Assembly: GCA_010015655.1 (NCBI GenBank)
Contig: ML976694.1
Span: forward strand, 409,310-473,309
Direction of reading: 5' to 3'
Origin: Bimuria novae-zelandiae CBS 107.79
Taxonomy: Eukaryota > Ascomycota > Dothideomycetes > Pleosporales > Didymosphaeriaceae
DNA length: 64,000 nucleotides
Positions 34,241 through 45,020 of this stretch are shown here, piece by piece (within the stretch, counting starts at the first letter, position 1; each line of letters begins with the position of its first letter). A program made the translations under genes and the position numbers. The notes below the pieces were generated by a model. It searched no databases. It had not been told where the DNA came from and was given only the letters and a program-made list of their open reading frames with translations.

Positions 34241-35763
34241 ATGAGTATCCATGGGATAAGCGCTCATCCTTTCGTCTACAGCAGTTCTAGAAGCGGCAAT
34301 ACATGCAAGAATATTCTCGGCGTTTACTCTTCTCGTCGACTCTTCTCGTCGACTCTTCTCGTCGACTCTTCTCGTCGACTCTTCTCGTTCACATCTGTTA
34401 GAAGATATCAAAAGGACCACCTTGTGCATACATGCGATGTTGACACCGAGCCTTTGCATCGCTATCGAAGTGGTGGCTATCACCCCACCCGTTTAGAAGA
34501 CGTTTTGAAATATGGAAGGTACAAAAGGCTGCACAAGTTAGGCTGGGGCGGCTACTCGACAGTGTGGGCTGCAAGAGATCAGAGGTGTCGTCTTCTCCTG
34601 CCCCTTGGTGTATGCGAAGCTCATGAATCAACAAAGAACAACAATATGTCGCCTTGAAGATCTCAATATCAGAACGGGGAGAGCGAAACCGAGAGTTCAA
34701 AGTCTTGAATGCTATAGCAGCCGTTCGATCCGAGCACCCTGGCGCTCGGCATGTAATACAAATGCTAGACTACTTTTAGCTTGATGGGTCGAATGGAACC
34801 CACGAATGCTTCGTGCTTGAGTTGCTGGGACCAAGTGTACCAAGCCTACTTGATGTACGCTTTCACGATGAGAGACTCCCTGGAAAGCTTGCAAAAACAA
34901 TTGCAAAACAGGCTCTTCTCGGAGTAGACTATTTGCACCAACACAAAATTGGGCATGGAGGTGGACTAGCATTCCTCCGCTTTTATAACCGACTTCACTC
35001 ATGCAAGTTAGATCTGCATACCTGCAACTTGACTTTCACTATTCCTTCACTATATTACCTAAGCGAAGAAGAGTTCCTCCAGGAGCTGGGAAAACCTGAA
35101 ATCGGATTGATCAAGAAAAACGACGGAGGATCATTAGAGCCCGACATGCCCAAGTACCTTGTCAGACCTGCTTCTTATCTGGCAGATTCCTCGTTACTTT
35201 CTCATCCGATCAAAATTATTGACTTCGGGGAGTCTTTCTTGAGCAATGACCCCCCCTCCCCCCCGACACGCTTCACACACCGCTCTCTGTTCGACCACCT
35301 GAGGTCATATTTGGGGATAGGTTGGATTATCGAGTAGATTTGTGGAGCATGGGCTGTATGGTGAGTCTAGGCAGACGAACACCAACCTAGCTGCAACTGA
35401 GGAGAGACTTACATCATTTGGTAGCTTGTCGAGCTCGTAGTCGGCCAACCGCCGTTCGACAGCTTCATGATCACGCCCATAGTTCTTGTCCGCCAAATAC
35501 TAGAGCAGGCTAGTGACGGATTGCCCGAGCGTTGGCAACAGAAATGGCGCGAAATGGGCAGCACATCGCCCGGGGAGATGTCTGGTTATACTCTCCAAGG
35601 ATGGCTGGAGGAAATGTATTTTGACGAGGAGAGGAACGAGGACTTGAGCAGGGAAGATATATCCAAAGTCGGCGAGCTTGTTCGAAGGATGCTACGGTTT
35701 GAGCCTTCTAATAGGGCATCAGCGAGCGAGATCCTTCGGGATCCCTGGTTCAAAGGAAAGTAA
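34241..35763 (+). pseudogene. SRPK-like Ser/Thr protein kinase, broken
   Basis: The frames, taken together, spell an SRPK-type kinase: EPLHRYRSGGYHPTRLEDVL, glycine loop LGWGGYSTVW, YVALKISISERGERNREFKVL, LELLGPSVPSLLD, then by splicing GHG|DLHTCNLTF, IIDFGESFLSNDPPS, and after a shift VRPPEVIFGD, DLWSMGCM, then ELVVGQPPFDSF and RMLRFEPSNRASASEILRDPW. Two lesions are clear: an in-frame TAG at 34777-34779 (DYF-stop-LDGSNG, where CAG fits) and a frameshift in the C-run near 35250-35262. The first intron junction (near 34585-34630) also fails to give a clean frame. Other introns look normal. The start is uncertain; the N-terminus runs through a 13-bp repeat. It is probably one of several related kinase copies in the genome. 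Confidence 0.8.
34326..34390. repeat. 13-bp tandem repeat, five copies
   Basis: Unit ACTCTTCTCGTCG repeated exactly four times with a fifth imperfect copy. Because 13 is not a multiple of three, the translated repeat has a 13-residue period in any frame. It lies in the presumed N-terminal region of the kinase. Confidence 0.95.
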
Positions 35764-35817
35764 TACAGCTCCCAGATTATCTGGCGCTTGTTCAACGGTA
35801 TTAGGCTCCCGCTCTAC

Positions 35818-35847
35818 ATACTTCTATCCTATCACTACTATAGAACT
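35818..35847 (+). repeat. Short dispersed repeat near kinase 3' end
   Basis: Begins ATACTTCTATCCTATCACTA and resembles 37720-37748 (about 24 of 30 positions). Its inner 14 bp, ATCACTACTATAGA, recur at 35909-35922. Confidence 0.55.
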
Positions 35848-35862
35848 GAGTACCTTCACTGC

Positions 35863-35910
35863 GTCAACAATCCTGGAAGGAAATCTAGGCGTGGTTCTTA
35901 TTTATTGAAT
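35863..35910 (+). repeat. 48-bp dispersed repeat, copy 2
   Basis: Matches the reverse complement of 19715-19762 at 45 of 48 positions. It is bracketed by two copies of the 14-bp string ATCACTACTATAGA (35831-35844 and 35909-35922), suggestive of a small inserted sequence downstream of the broken kinase. Confidence 0.7.
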
Positions 35911-36081
35911 CACTACTATAGACGCGTGTCGCAGAGTTTGTGCAACGATATGTGTGTGAGTTGTGTGTACCAAATGCTGATTAATATAGCTGTCCAGGTG
36001 ACGGTCTGACAAAACGAGTGCGAAGACAGCATTCCAATCCTGAACACCGTAACCAACACATTTTAAGGAGACGGTGCGCAC

Positions 36082-36946
36082 TCAGCCTTCAAGAGCTTCG
36101 AACTCCTTGGCTAGCTCCACTAAGATGGCTGACAGCTTCTCCGGCTGAGAAAATTGTGGAGAATGGCCACTTTCGATGTCCTTCACCTTCCACTCAACGC
36201 CGGTACCTAGGCCGTTTAGTGTAGCTCATTTGATGGCAACTCGAGGTGCCATACCTTCAATCATCATCTGTTGCACATGCAGAGGAACCGCAGCGTCGTT
36301 GAGGGTTCTGATGAAAGCGATCCGACCCTTGTACTGCTCACTGTCCCATGTCGCGCGTGGAACCGGCGAATTAAACGATGCGATCCCTTGAGCCATTGCG
36401 GCGACCGCCACTACGTCCCTCAGACCCTCGGGAGTAACATCTTGATAAAGAGGCGCGACGCGGTCATCGCATCGAAGGAGGTTTGCCGGAAGCTACAACA
36501 CCACGTGAATTACAATTTTAAACTAGGCGGTGGCCACTTACATCCTCGCGGATATGAGGAGGGTATTTTCCACCGAAGGCGCCGAGAACACTTTGGCCAT
36601 CCCCACCTTTTGGCAGAAACGCAGAGATGTAGATCTGCCTAATGACGCCTTTCTTTCCTTGGGCTGCTCGCTCTGTTTTTCCTAATCCCGCGACGGCAAC
36701 AGACCCATGTACACTGCTTTAAGAGTGCATAACGATTATAACGTCGTGCTCTTCGTGGTCAAGCAGATGGTCTCGGACGTACTTGGCATCGTCCTCAGCG
36801 GTGAAATTCCCATTGCCTACTGAATGCAATAACCCAGACCACACTGGGTAACCAGCAAGCTGCAGAAGATGGCTCAGGTAGCCATAGGCGGCGGGGCTGT
36901 GGGAAGCACCTGGCACGATGACGATGAAAGGACGTTGTGCAGCCAT
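36082..36946 (-). pseudogene. Alpha/beta hydrolase (AB hydrolase_6-like) with one premature stop
   Basis: Exons, complement of 36946-36542, 36492-36255 and 36206-36082, join in frame (introns 49 and 48 nt) for 255 codons. The N-terminus, FIVIVPGASHSPAAYGYLSH, and the strand leading to the nucleophile, DVIIVMHS, are typical of small fungal alpha/beta hydrolases; the C-terminus has the expected His block, IESGHSPQFSQPEKLS. The only defect is a TAA at codon 76 (36721-36719), directly after the HS where related proteins have HSY. A TAC-to-TAA change is a transversion and not RIP-like. All splice sites are intact, so the loss is recent, or this is a base error. No substrate can be assigned. Confidence 0.8.
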
Positions 36947-39804
36947 GGTCTCAATAAGACAGGACGTGTGCTGGAGTAGGTGTTACAGAACAACAGAGAG
37001 CAGCGGAAAGAACTATGGATAGAAGCAGTCCAGAGTGGTGACATTGACAGTCTTTATATCAGGATGGATTGAAAGATACAGAATCACGTAGCTGCGCCGC
37101 ATTGATGACGCTTGCTTCGCCGTCTCACCGCAGGCGGCTGCAGTGCCAAGTTGACTCTATGCCCGTTAGTTTGACGATGAGGCTCGTTAGATTTGAGACG
37201 AGTTGTGATGGTTTGGGCGCCTACAAGATGATAATAATAATCCTCGATTGGATCAAACCAAATCATTAAAACCTTACATCGGAGTAGATCGTTTCCAAGT
37301 ACTATATACTTGAACTCCTTCTTCGCCAGTTGAATTCATTATCTCCTCGTTTTGTGTCTGGACAATTTCAACGACCCCATCCACAAATGCAAATGTATCT
37401 TTCGCTGGTTTAATTTCTGCTGTATGCTATGGCGAAGAGAGAACAGGGGCTATCTGCTTCACCGCCGGGTCTCTCTACGAACTTCGGCCAAAGTCCTGAG
37501 CTATGGGCACCGCTTGTTGCAGTCTCTGTGATGAGCACTGTCATTATGATATCCGTGATGGCAGCTAGAATCCACGCCAAGCTATGAGATGGACATGATG
37601 GGCTTGGAAGCATGTGAGTGTCACCTTCCGTTCACAAAGACCTCCTAGAATACGGCTTCGAATTTGATGGAAAATACCAAAGTCCTGCGAAAGTTTTGAG
37701 AAGTCAGGCCCCACTCTGTATACTTCTATTCTATTACCACTAAAGACTACGATGTAACTTTTGGGTCAAGAGAGGAAGTGACGTTACCCTGCGAAGGGCA
37801 ATCGACGAGGTAGTGTTGAAATTCTGAATAATACCGTCAACACCTCAGGTATGCGTCCGCTACTTGGATACTCGCACTTCCCTCGTACGGCAAGCTAAAC
37901 CTTGCGGACAATTAAGCGACCACCGTAACTAGACTTCTACCCACGTATATCCCAGCTGGGCTTGTCTGTGCTCCATTGTTTGACACGTTTCAACGGATGC
38001 TGCTAGGATACTGGCATAGACATGGTGAGTTTCATCATCGGACGACGTACACACCGGGTTGCTAGAAACACCACCTGACTACACATACAATATACACGCG
38101 AACGACGTCGCTGCAAGCGAGGTACACAACATGAGTTTAAGAAGCGACGTACCGCACGCGTCGCACGCTTCAGAGACTGACACATTGAGACCCCCGCATG
38201 TAGGAGACTGTAACCTATGATTTGTCTGCTGGCGACTGGTGATTGGGAACAGGAAACAAAAGATGTCAGTGTGCGCGACAGCATTCTTCAGAGGAGAACC
38301 TGAAACTGGCGGTCAGATGACTGTGTCTGTCGCCAGTTTCGAGTGCTCACCCCGCCAACCAGCCTCACGTTTCACAATCACCTTTGCTGTCGGACAGTTA
38401 TTCTGGTGGCAGTGACGGACGCGATGTCGCTGGCGTCGAATGACAGTCCGTAGCAGCCCGTGGTACACTCTTCCTGCGTTAGTTCGGACTCCAGCCAACG
38501 AGGCTGAGGGCTCGGTGCACAGCAGAGCCTCCAGGCGCACGGTCGGAAAGACGGCGTTTGACGTCGGATGGGGATTACATTGCTTAGTACGAATAATGTT
38601 TGCTGGGCTGTCCTTCGTAGCGGCAATTGAATATTGTTGTCATCGTTGATGATGGGGACGCCTCGGGTGGTCTTGCCTTGCCACACGAACAAGCGGAGGT
38701 CTATAATTAGACGGTGCTGGCTCGTTCGAATAAAGAACTCGGTCGCAAGCATCGCGAATGCACATTGATAATTCGCAATGTCGTCGCAAACAGCATTGTA
38801 CGAAGGCGAGGCTCGAGATGCAATTTTAACAGGGCTAGAACAAAGCAATGGGCATGCAGAGTTAGGCCGCCTGGGCGAACCCTTTCCGCACGGTCGCCCC
38901 TGCCCCTGCTATTTTTGGAAAGTCCTGGGTGCCCTGCGGCGTTGTGATTGGCCAGTGTTAGGCGCTGCTTCCACAGGCAACCTGCTCTCTGCTCTGGCGA
39001 CGTCCATCCACTTCAACCACAGCGAAAGCGCCGTCACCGCGCAATCCCCCACAACCACCTTGCCCACGGCGCTTGACCGACTTCCCTGCCCGCCTCCGAG
39101 TCGGTCGCATCCCATCCGCCGTCGAGGAAAGTGCGCTCTTGCTCCGACACACTCTGCACAACCATCGCGACGGAAGCCTGCGCATAACGCTGCTCATACG
39201 ACCCGCCGACGGCAATTCTCCTTCCTCCACGAACACCTCGGCCCTTGCCCAATCGCTCCCTACTGTACTAGTCGAGAATCTGGTATTCTCGTTTCAAAAC
39301 ACCAACACAGGCCCGCGCTGCTGTTGCACGTCGGTATGTATGTCTTTGCCGCTACCACGACCCCATTGCTCCTTCCTCCCTAAACTCGCATCATACCCAC
39401 TTCACTGTTCTGCTGCCTCTGGCATGTCGACGCGAGGCGCATGTCTTGCTGCGCCCTCGGCCGTCCGTCCTGTTATTGCTATCACTTCATCACCGCGCCT
39501 CAGCGCCTAGCTGCCTCCCGGCAACTACCCATCGCACCTGCCACTTTCTAGCCTTTCCACATAGCTTCTCGCCCTTGGGTCGTACTCTTTGGCGTATGGC
39601 GACCGCTGTAGTATTCCACGACGCTAACGGTTCTGAGCTCGGCAGGTCATTCACCTAATATTTTCTGTACGTCCAGGACGCGCACCACAAGACACCTCCG
39701 CGACTTACCCATTCACTTCGCCCGTCGAGACCACCACGGTGGCCCAGTAGAACAAGTCGTCGCTCGCCCAGGTCGGGGCCGCTTGCAAAAGCCCTCAGAC
39801 CAGC
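36947..39804. other. Gene-poor interval upstream of the phosphatase gene
   Basis: About 2.9 kb. Frames such as 38378-38848 minus (156 codons) and 38778-39383 plus (201 codons) overlap in antisense and show no family signature. The last ~900 bases are CT-rich, as in a long fungal 5' leader. The short dispersed repeat at 37720 is the only other structure seen. Confidence 0.5.
37720..37748 (+). repeat. Short dispersed repeat, second copy
   Basis: Begins ATACTTCTATTCTATTACCA; similar to 35818-35847. Its nature is unknown. Confidence 0.5.
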
Positions 39805-42800
39805 ATGCAAACTAGTCCGAGGTCGTTTGCCATGCCCTCGTTCGGCTCTGTGTTTGGCGAAAATCCCCGCAATTCCCATCTCAAACCATTGTCTAGCGCA
39901 GACGGCACAAGCGTACATGGCAGTATAACTCGGCCTCACACGAGTGGGAGCGCAGTTCCTTTCTCATCTTTCCACGTCCACCGTGATAGTCGCGACAGCA
40001 ACTCCACCACGTCCTCCGATAACTCGCCCACAACGACAATTTCCACTATGGATTCGTCGTCGGTAACGGATCCTTCCCCCGGTCCGTCTCCGGAGTCGCC
40101 GGTCGGGAAGACTGCGTCTGCATCGTTCGTTGCGGATTTCCGGTCCCGTAGAACAGACACTGGCTCACAGGATACCTCCCCGAGCGCCTTCTTCGAGCTG
40201 CAGAGGCCCACCACACCTGCGAAGAAGCCGCGGAACCTGAAGAACTTGGGCATAAACACTTCCACATCCCTGGGTAACCTGCGGTTGAAACCAGCAGCCA
40301 CCCTCCCCGTGGTAGAGAAGGAGAAGAATGCATCAGAGCCTCCTTCGCCATCCTTTATCAAGCCTCCAACACCTCCGAGGCGGCGACCATCTAACCTGAG
40401 CCTGACCATCTCGACCCCAGGAAGTCAAGATAACAAGCCCATCCGGTTAGTAATACCTTCGACGCCCTCGTTCAATCGCCCCACGCTCCGCCACTTCCAG
40501 TCCTCTCCATCATTACCACTGTGTTCGCCGGCCGTCGGTCCGTCTGGTGGAATGCAACTACCGGTTCTTCGTCCGGTGAAGGCGAACCCGAGCGGGTTGT
40601 CGGAAGTTCCGTATGAGATGGAGGAAGAGGAGGATCAAGAGCCCAACTTCGACATCCCTCAGTCCCGAGAAGAGAAGCCTATGGCCTACCCGAATGGCCC
40701 TATAGAGATATACCCCTCGGGCGTTTTCCTCTATTTCGAGCCCACTGCGGAGCAAGCTTGCACATTCGATGTCATCGTAAATGTTGCTAGCGAAGTCAAG
40801 AATCCATTCACTACAGCTCCTACGGAATCGCAGAAAGATCTGGATGCTCGTCGATTAGATGGCCCGCCCGCTGAGAATCCGGACTTCGAATCAATTGTCA
40901 ACAAGGCGAAGTCATCTTGGGAACAGCAAAGCAGCTCACCTACCACACCGAAAGCTACACCTGTGCTAGAGGCTGTTCATCCGTCTGAGACTTTGATCAA
41001 TGGGAAGACCCGAAAGACACCGGAGTACATTCACATGATGTGGGAACACAATACCGACATTGTGTCTGATCTCTTCAAACTGGTCAAGACCATGGATGAG
41101 CGAGTGCAGCAAGGCAAGCGTGTACTTGTTCACTGTCAGTGTGGTGTCAGCCGCTCTGCCAGTCTGATCGTAGCTTATGGGCTGTACAAAAACCCGGGTA
41201 TGTCTGTGCAAGACGTGTACGACATCGTCAAGAAGCGATCAAAATGGATCGGGCCCAACATGGGCCTGATCATGCAGCTTCAGGAGTTCAGGAACACGCT
41301 CAAATCGAACCAGGCTCGGCCTTACAACCCAGCTTTTGGTGGACGATCTGCTGGTCTGCCTACAGCCATTTCTGTCGCCACGAACCGTCATTCTCCATTT
41401 GACAGGAATACGCCTACTGGTCCCCGCACTCCTCATACCGCGCCCTTGCCACCCGATACGGATATGAACATGCAACGGGCTAGTACCGGTAACATGATGG
41501 CGATATCGCCAGGTCCATTGTCTGCACCGTCTGGTTCATCACTCTTCTCCCCTGGCTTCCGTCAATCGTGGGCCGCGAGCCAGACACAATTCGACATTTC
41601 CCCCAAAACTTCTCCCACTGCCACGCCCTATGTCGACCCTAAAGGTCACGTTGTTCCGGTGTTAGCTGTAACGGACAATGACTCTTCTGCGACTGGCACG
41701 TCACTACCTGCGACAGAAAAAGCCCCTCCACAGTCAAGCGAAGAAGAGGGAGACCTCAAACCACTACATGTGCCAAACTTCTCCCGTCAGCTACCATTCA
41801 GATTAGCGGAGGAGAAGGCGAACTGGAACCGACCACGGACCTCGCCAGACCCAAGCGAGCTTCTCGGAGCGTCGCAAGCTCACGACTTCGTGCCTTTAAA
41901 ATCTCCTGCTATGGCGACCTTCAATATACCTTTGCTCGCTCCGGATCATGGTATGAGTGTTCCGTTGAAGTCCCCCGCTAGACCGACATTCAACTTGGAT
42001 CCTTGGCCGAAAGGTTATGATATGGTTTCCCATTCAAGATTCGACTCGCCGCCACCACCACCGTTATCTCCGCGAACATTCGACTTCAATGTCTCTAGGG
42101 ACGAGCAGCGGTCAACCGAGTCTTTTGAATCATCACACGACGGAGCTCCAGCTTCAGATTCTGGGATTCTTCCTACCGAGTTTGAAAGCAAAGCCCAGAC
42201 CGAACCTAGCCAAAGTCTCGACCTCTCATCCCCTGTCCGAACCGAATTCCCTTCAGATGCTTTCGGACGTTCTACGGATATGGTAGAGCAGGAGTTGACG
42301 TCTCCGAGAGCCACTGAATTTCACATGACCCCGCTAAAACCGAGAGTCGCAGACGAGGATCCCTTTGGTCTTGCTTCTCCGAGGCACTTCGAATTTCCTC
42401 CGAGTGTTTTCAAGCACACCGACCTTGCTGGGCGAGAAGCACAACTTGAAGCTGAGGCTCGTCGACCGTCGTTTCAAGCGATACTGCCGCCTTCTAGTCT
42501 TGCGCAACCGGAAAGCGTCAACGGATTCACTTCTCTGAATGGAACAGCACAGGCACTACCGACTGTGCAAACTCTGTCACTCGGTCGACCCAAGAGCGGG
42601 GAATTTGATTCACGCATCGACAGCGTGAGTCCCACGGAAGATATCGCGCATTCAGAGAACCCGTTCCCGGGCGAACAGACCGTCACGCATGAGCCTCCGG
42701 CCACCCAACGGCGTACATATCTCTCTACCCCGCTGAAGCAAAGCGGCGTCAAGTCACGATTTTCTTCACCCAACCTCAGAGAACAGCGGAAGCTGCACAA

Positions 42801-43113
42801 GTTGCAGACCGAGATGGAAGCCATGCTTCCTAGTCGGGCTCCGCAACCTGCGCAGACTGTAGACGATCTAGATGCCTTGATGTCTCCACGTGCGGAAGAG
42901 TTCACCCGGAATCCGTTCCATTTCGATCTTCAGTCCCCGATCGACGATATCAGCCCGGCGTCCTCGAACGAGACCGTCAAGGACGGCCAGAATCGCACTG
43001 AATGGACGGAGAAGCGCCAATGGACACCACAAAAGTCGCTTGAGGTAGATCCGCGAAGCCCTGTACAGACAGGAAGTAGTCCTATTGTGAGGAACATTTG
43101 GGACGTGTTATGA
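39805..43113 (+). CDS. Dual-specificity MAP-kinase phosphatase, MSG5/PMP1-like, 1102 aa
   Basis: A single open frame of 1102 codons; MPSFGSVFG nine codons in is an alternative start. The phosphatase domain runs from about residue 290 (IEIYPSGVFLYF) to 500, with the signature HCQCGVSRSA at residue 443 onward (Cys444 nucleophile, Arg450) and the general-acid region upstream interrupted by a Ser/Pro-rich loop. This is the fungal MAPK phosphatase type that dephosphorylates Thr/Tyr of the activation loop, in the cell-integrity and mating pathways in yeast (family knowledge). The N-terminus is Ser/Thr/Pro-rich and disordered. The C-terminal 600 residues are disordered and contain seven S-P-x4-F motifs, between about 41886 and 42905. 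The protein is much longer than yeast Msg5 (about 490 aa). Confidence 0.9.
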   Translation: MQTSPRSFAMPSFGSVFGENPRNSHLKPLSSADGTSVHGSITRPHTSGSAVPFSSFHVHRDSRDSNSTTSSDNSPTTTISTMDSSSVTDPSPGPSPESPVGKTASASFVADFRSRRTDTGSQDTSPSAFFELQRPTTPAKKPRNLKNLGINTSTSLGNLRLKPAATLPVVEKEKNASEPPSPSFIKPPTPPRRRPSNLSLTISTPGSQDNKPIRLVIPSTPSFNRPTLRHFQSSPSLPLCSPAVGPSGGMQLPVLRPVKANPSGLSEVPYEMEEEEDQEPNFDIPQSREEKPMAYPNGPIEIYPSGVFLYFEPTAEQACTFDVIVNVASEVKNPFTTAPTESQKDLDARRLDGPPAENPDFESIVNKAKSSWEQQSSSPTTPKATPVLEAVHPSETLINGKTRKTPEYIHMMWEHNTDIVSDLFKLVKTMDERVQQGKRVLVHCQCGVSRSASLIVAYGLYKNPGMSVQDVYDIVKKRSKWIGPNMGLIMQLQEFRNTLKSNQARPYNPAFGGRSAGLPTAISVATNRHSPFDRNTPTGPRTPHTAPLPPDTDMNMQRASTGNMMAISPGPLSAPSGSSLFSPGFRQSWAASQTQFDISPKTSPTATPYVDPKGHVVPVLAVTDNDSSATGTSLPATEKAPPQSSEEEGDLKPLHVPNFSRQLPFRLAEEKANWNRPRTSPDPSELLGASQAHDFVPLKSPAMATFNIPLLAPDHGMSVPLKSPARPTFNLDPWPKGYDMVSHSRFDSPPPPPLSPRTFDFNVSRDEQRSTESFESSHDGAPASDSGILPTEFESKAQTEPSQSLDLSSPVRTEFPSDAFGRSTDMVEQELTSPRATEFHMTPLKPRVADEDPFGLASPRHFEFPPSVFKHTDLAGREAQLEAEARRPSFQAILPPSSLAQPESVNGFTSLNGTAQALPTVQTLSLGRPKSGEFDSRIDSVSPTEDIAHSENPFPGEQTVTHEPPATQRRTYLSTPLKQSGVKSRFSSPNLREQRKLHKLQTEMEAMLPSRAPQPAQTVDDLDALMSPRAEEFTRNPFHFDLQSPIDDISPASSNETVKDGQNRTEWTEKRQWTPQKSLEVDPRSPVQTGSSPIVRNIWDVL

Positions 43114-44365
43114 GCACTCAGGGTCAACTATCGCTGTTTCTGGACCACTTGCTGTTATCAGCGGTTTGAATGCACTCGTTGTTCTCAGCAAACTACAAGA
43201 GTCATCGCTCGACAACAAGATGAAAGGCGTGAACGATATGGGAGACCAGTTGCTAGCTACCGCCGTCTGGATCCTGCCCTCGAGATACCCGCACAAAGAG
43301 CACGATTCATGCGTCTCACCACTGCAGATTACACCGAAATCCGGTGAATTCCGCGCCGAATGAAGAGCAAGCCATCTTCAGTGTGTGCTACGATTATGGT
43401 CGCACATTGGTGCAACCAGCATTGTCCCTTTGTCATTGGTTTTTCTTCTTTTCCAACAATACTTGCTTCTACCCGGAGTCCTGTGGAGGGGCCAAAGGCA
43501 TACTATATGCACCCTTAATGCTCTAGTTTCTAGTTTCTAGTTCCTGCGGACCCCACCACATTCTTTACACCTTCTCTCACCAAGTTCACTCACACATCAC
43601 ATCGCAGCACACTCATTGTACTTCTCTACCGTTTCATACTCGTAACTTTTCTCACTGTTTCTTTTCCCCGTTTAACTCTGTTGTCACGAAGTTTACGCTA
43701 CGCTGAGGCGAGCAGCGCACATGCACCGACCATGTGGGCGTCTCGGCAGCCATCGAACCTGTATATGCGGCGTGCTGGATTGAATTTGGGCGCAAATGGT
43801 GGGACTGCTACTTTGTCTTTGCATTTCTTATGTCGTTTTTTTGGTGCGCCGAACTTTTGGCGCGATGCACTTGTGAGTCCCAAGGGACTCTTTTGGAGCT
43901 TGGATAACATGGTGAGGTTTGGACTGTGCGGGTGGAAAATGAGCGAATGGATGGGGTGAGAAGAGGCGCTTTAGGTCTTGGATTGGAAGGGATGGGTGGG
44001 TGTGGAGATATGGGAATCTATATTTTGATTGCATTGATTGTTTTTGAAAGTGATGATTGGATAAGTGGTGCGGGTGACGTGACTTCGATGCAACTGGGAC
44101 GGATCTAGCGGGACACGAGATGGAGATGAGACGGCGGAGACGAAGGGGAGCGTAGCGTTCGGGTAGAGAGTATTTTTGTGAGACCGGAGCATATCGTGAT
44201 ACAGTAAATTTACAGTCTTTTATATTTGTATAACATCCCACGCCACTCCTACGTATCAAGTGGACAGCGCAAATTCCAATCCCAAGACAGTCCAATATAT
44301 CACATTTCATATCTTCCCCTGCTTTGTAGGATTCCCCGCGTCTCCACGACCAATGTATAATTTAT
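43114..44365. other. Intergenic region 3' of the phosphatase
   Basis: Convergent 3' regions of the phosphatase and the DUF1772 gene, with T-rich tracts at about 43550-43680. Short frames of 60-160 codons lack any domain signature. Confidence 0.45.
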
Positions 44366-45020
44366 TTACCCCAGCCTATCCGCCCAGAGCGCCAGCGCGG
44401 CCCCCACGCCGGTAATAGCCGTGCGCACGAGGTGCAGTTTCGTCCAGCGGTCGATAAGCTGCTTCGTGCTCTCGTCGTTTGCAGCAACCTTATCGTCGAG
44501 CGCGAGGGTATCCGCCTTGCCGAAGAGCGCGTCGTTGATGGGTTTGAGGGCGAGGAGGGTGAAGGGGATTATGGAGGGGAAGAGGAGTGTTGCGGTGACG
44601 TTGAGTTTGAAGGGGAGGGAGTCGGTTGCCTCTGTACATCCTTTAGCATTGTTCTTGGGGAGGGAGGAAGGGCTGATGGGGGTAGGGGGTATGAAGTACG
44701 GTTGTAAGCGACATAGCCTGTACACGCGGCGGCGATGACGCTGCACCCGATGCCGAAGGGCTTCGCGAGGCTGTACACTTTGGCCCATTGGCGGGCGGCG
44801 AGCGGGGAGGGGGCGGAGAGGACGGCGGGGATGGTTATGAAGGCGATGGAGGCGTTTGCACCGAGGAGGTAGGTGGATGCTGTTATGCCAACACTGTGTG
44901 CGTCCCTGTTAGCTATCGCTTCCACGTCTCAGCCTAGACACAGGGGGGAGGCATATACGCTTGCGCGATGAGGAGCCCCGCTGGGGTGGGCTCGTTGAAG
45001 TGGTATCCTGCTGTGGCCAT
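44366..45020 (-). CDS. DUF1772 (anthrone oxygenase-like) membrane protein, 173 aa
   Basis: Exons, complement of 45020-44959, 44893-44700 and 44631-44366, join in frame with introns of 65 and 68 nt. Four hydrophobic segments are visible: GLLIAQAVGITASTYLLGAN, SIAFITIPAVL, PFGIGCSVIAAACTGYVAY and LLFPSIIPFTLLAL, with a short C-terminal one (AITGVGAALALWA). This fits DUF1772, a family that includes fungal anthrone oxygenases in polyketide clusters, but most members stand alone and are of unknown role; no polyketide synthase lies nearby. A conserved Asn/Asp-Arg pair near the end (IDRWTKLHLVR) is typical. Confidence 0.85.

Noticed and set aside
38378..38848. 156-codon minus-strand frame
   Set aside because: Overlaps plus-strand frames, no signal peptide or domain, low-complexity-free but unrecognisable; too weak to call a gene.
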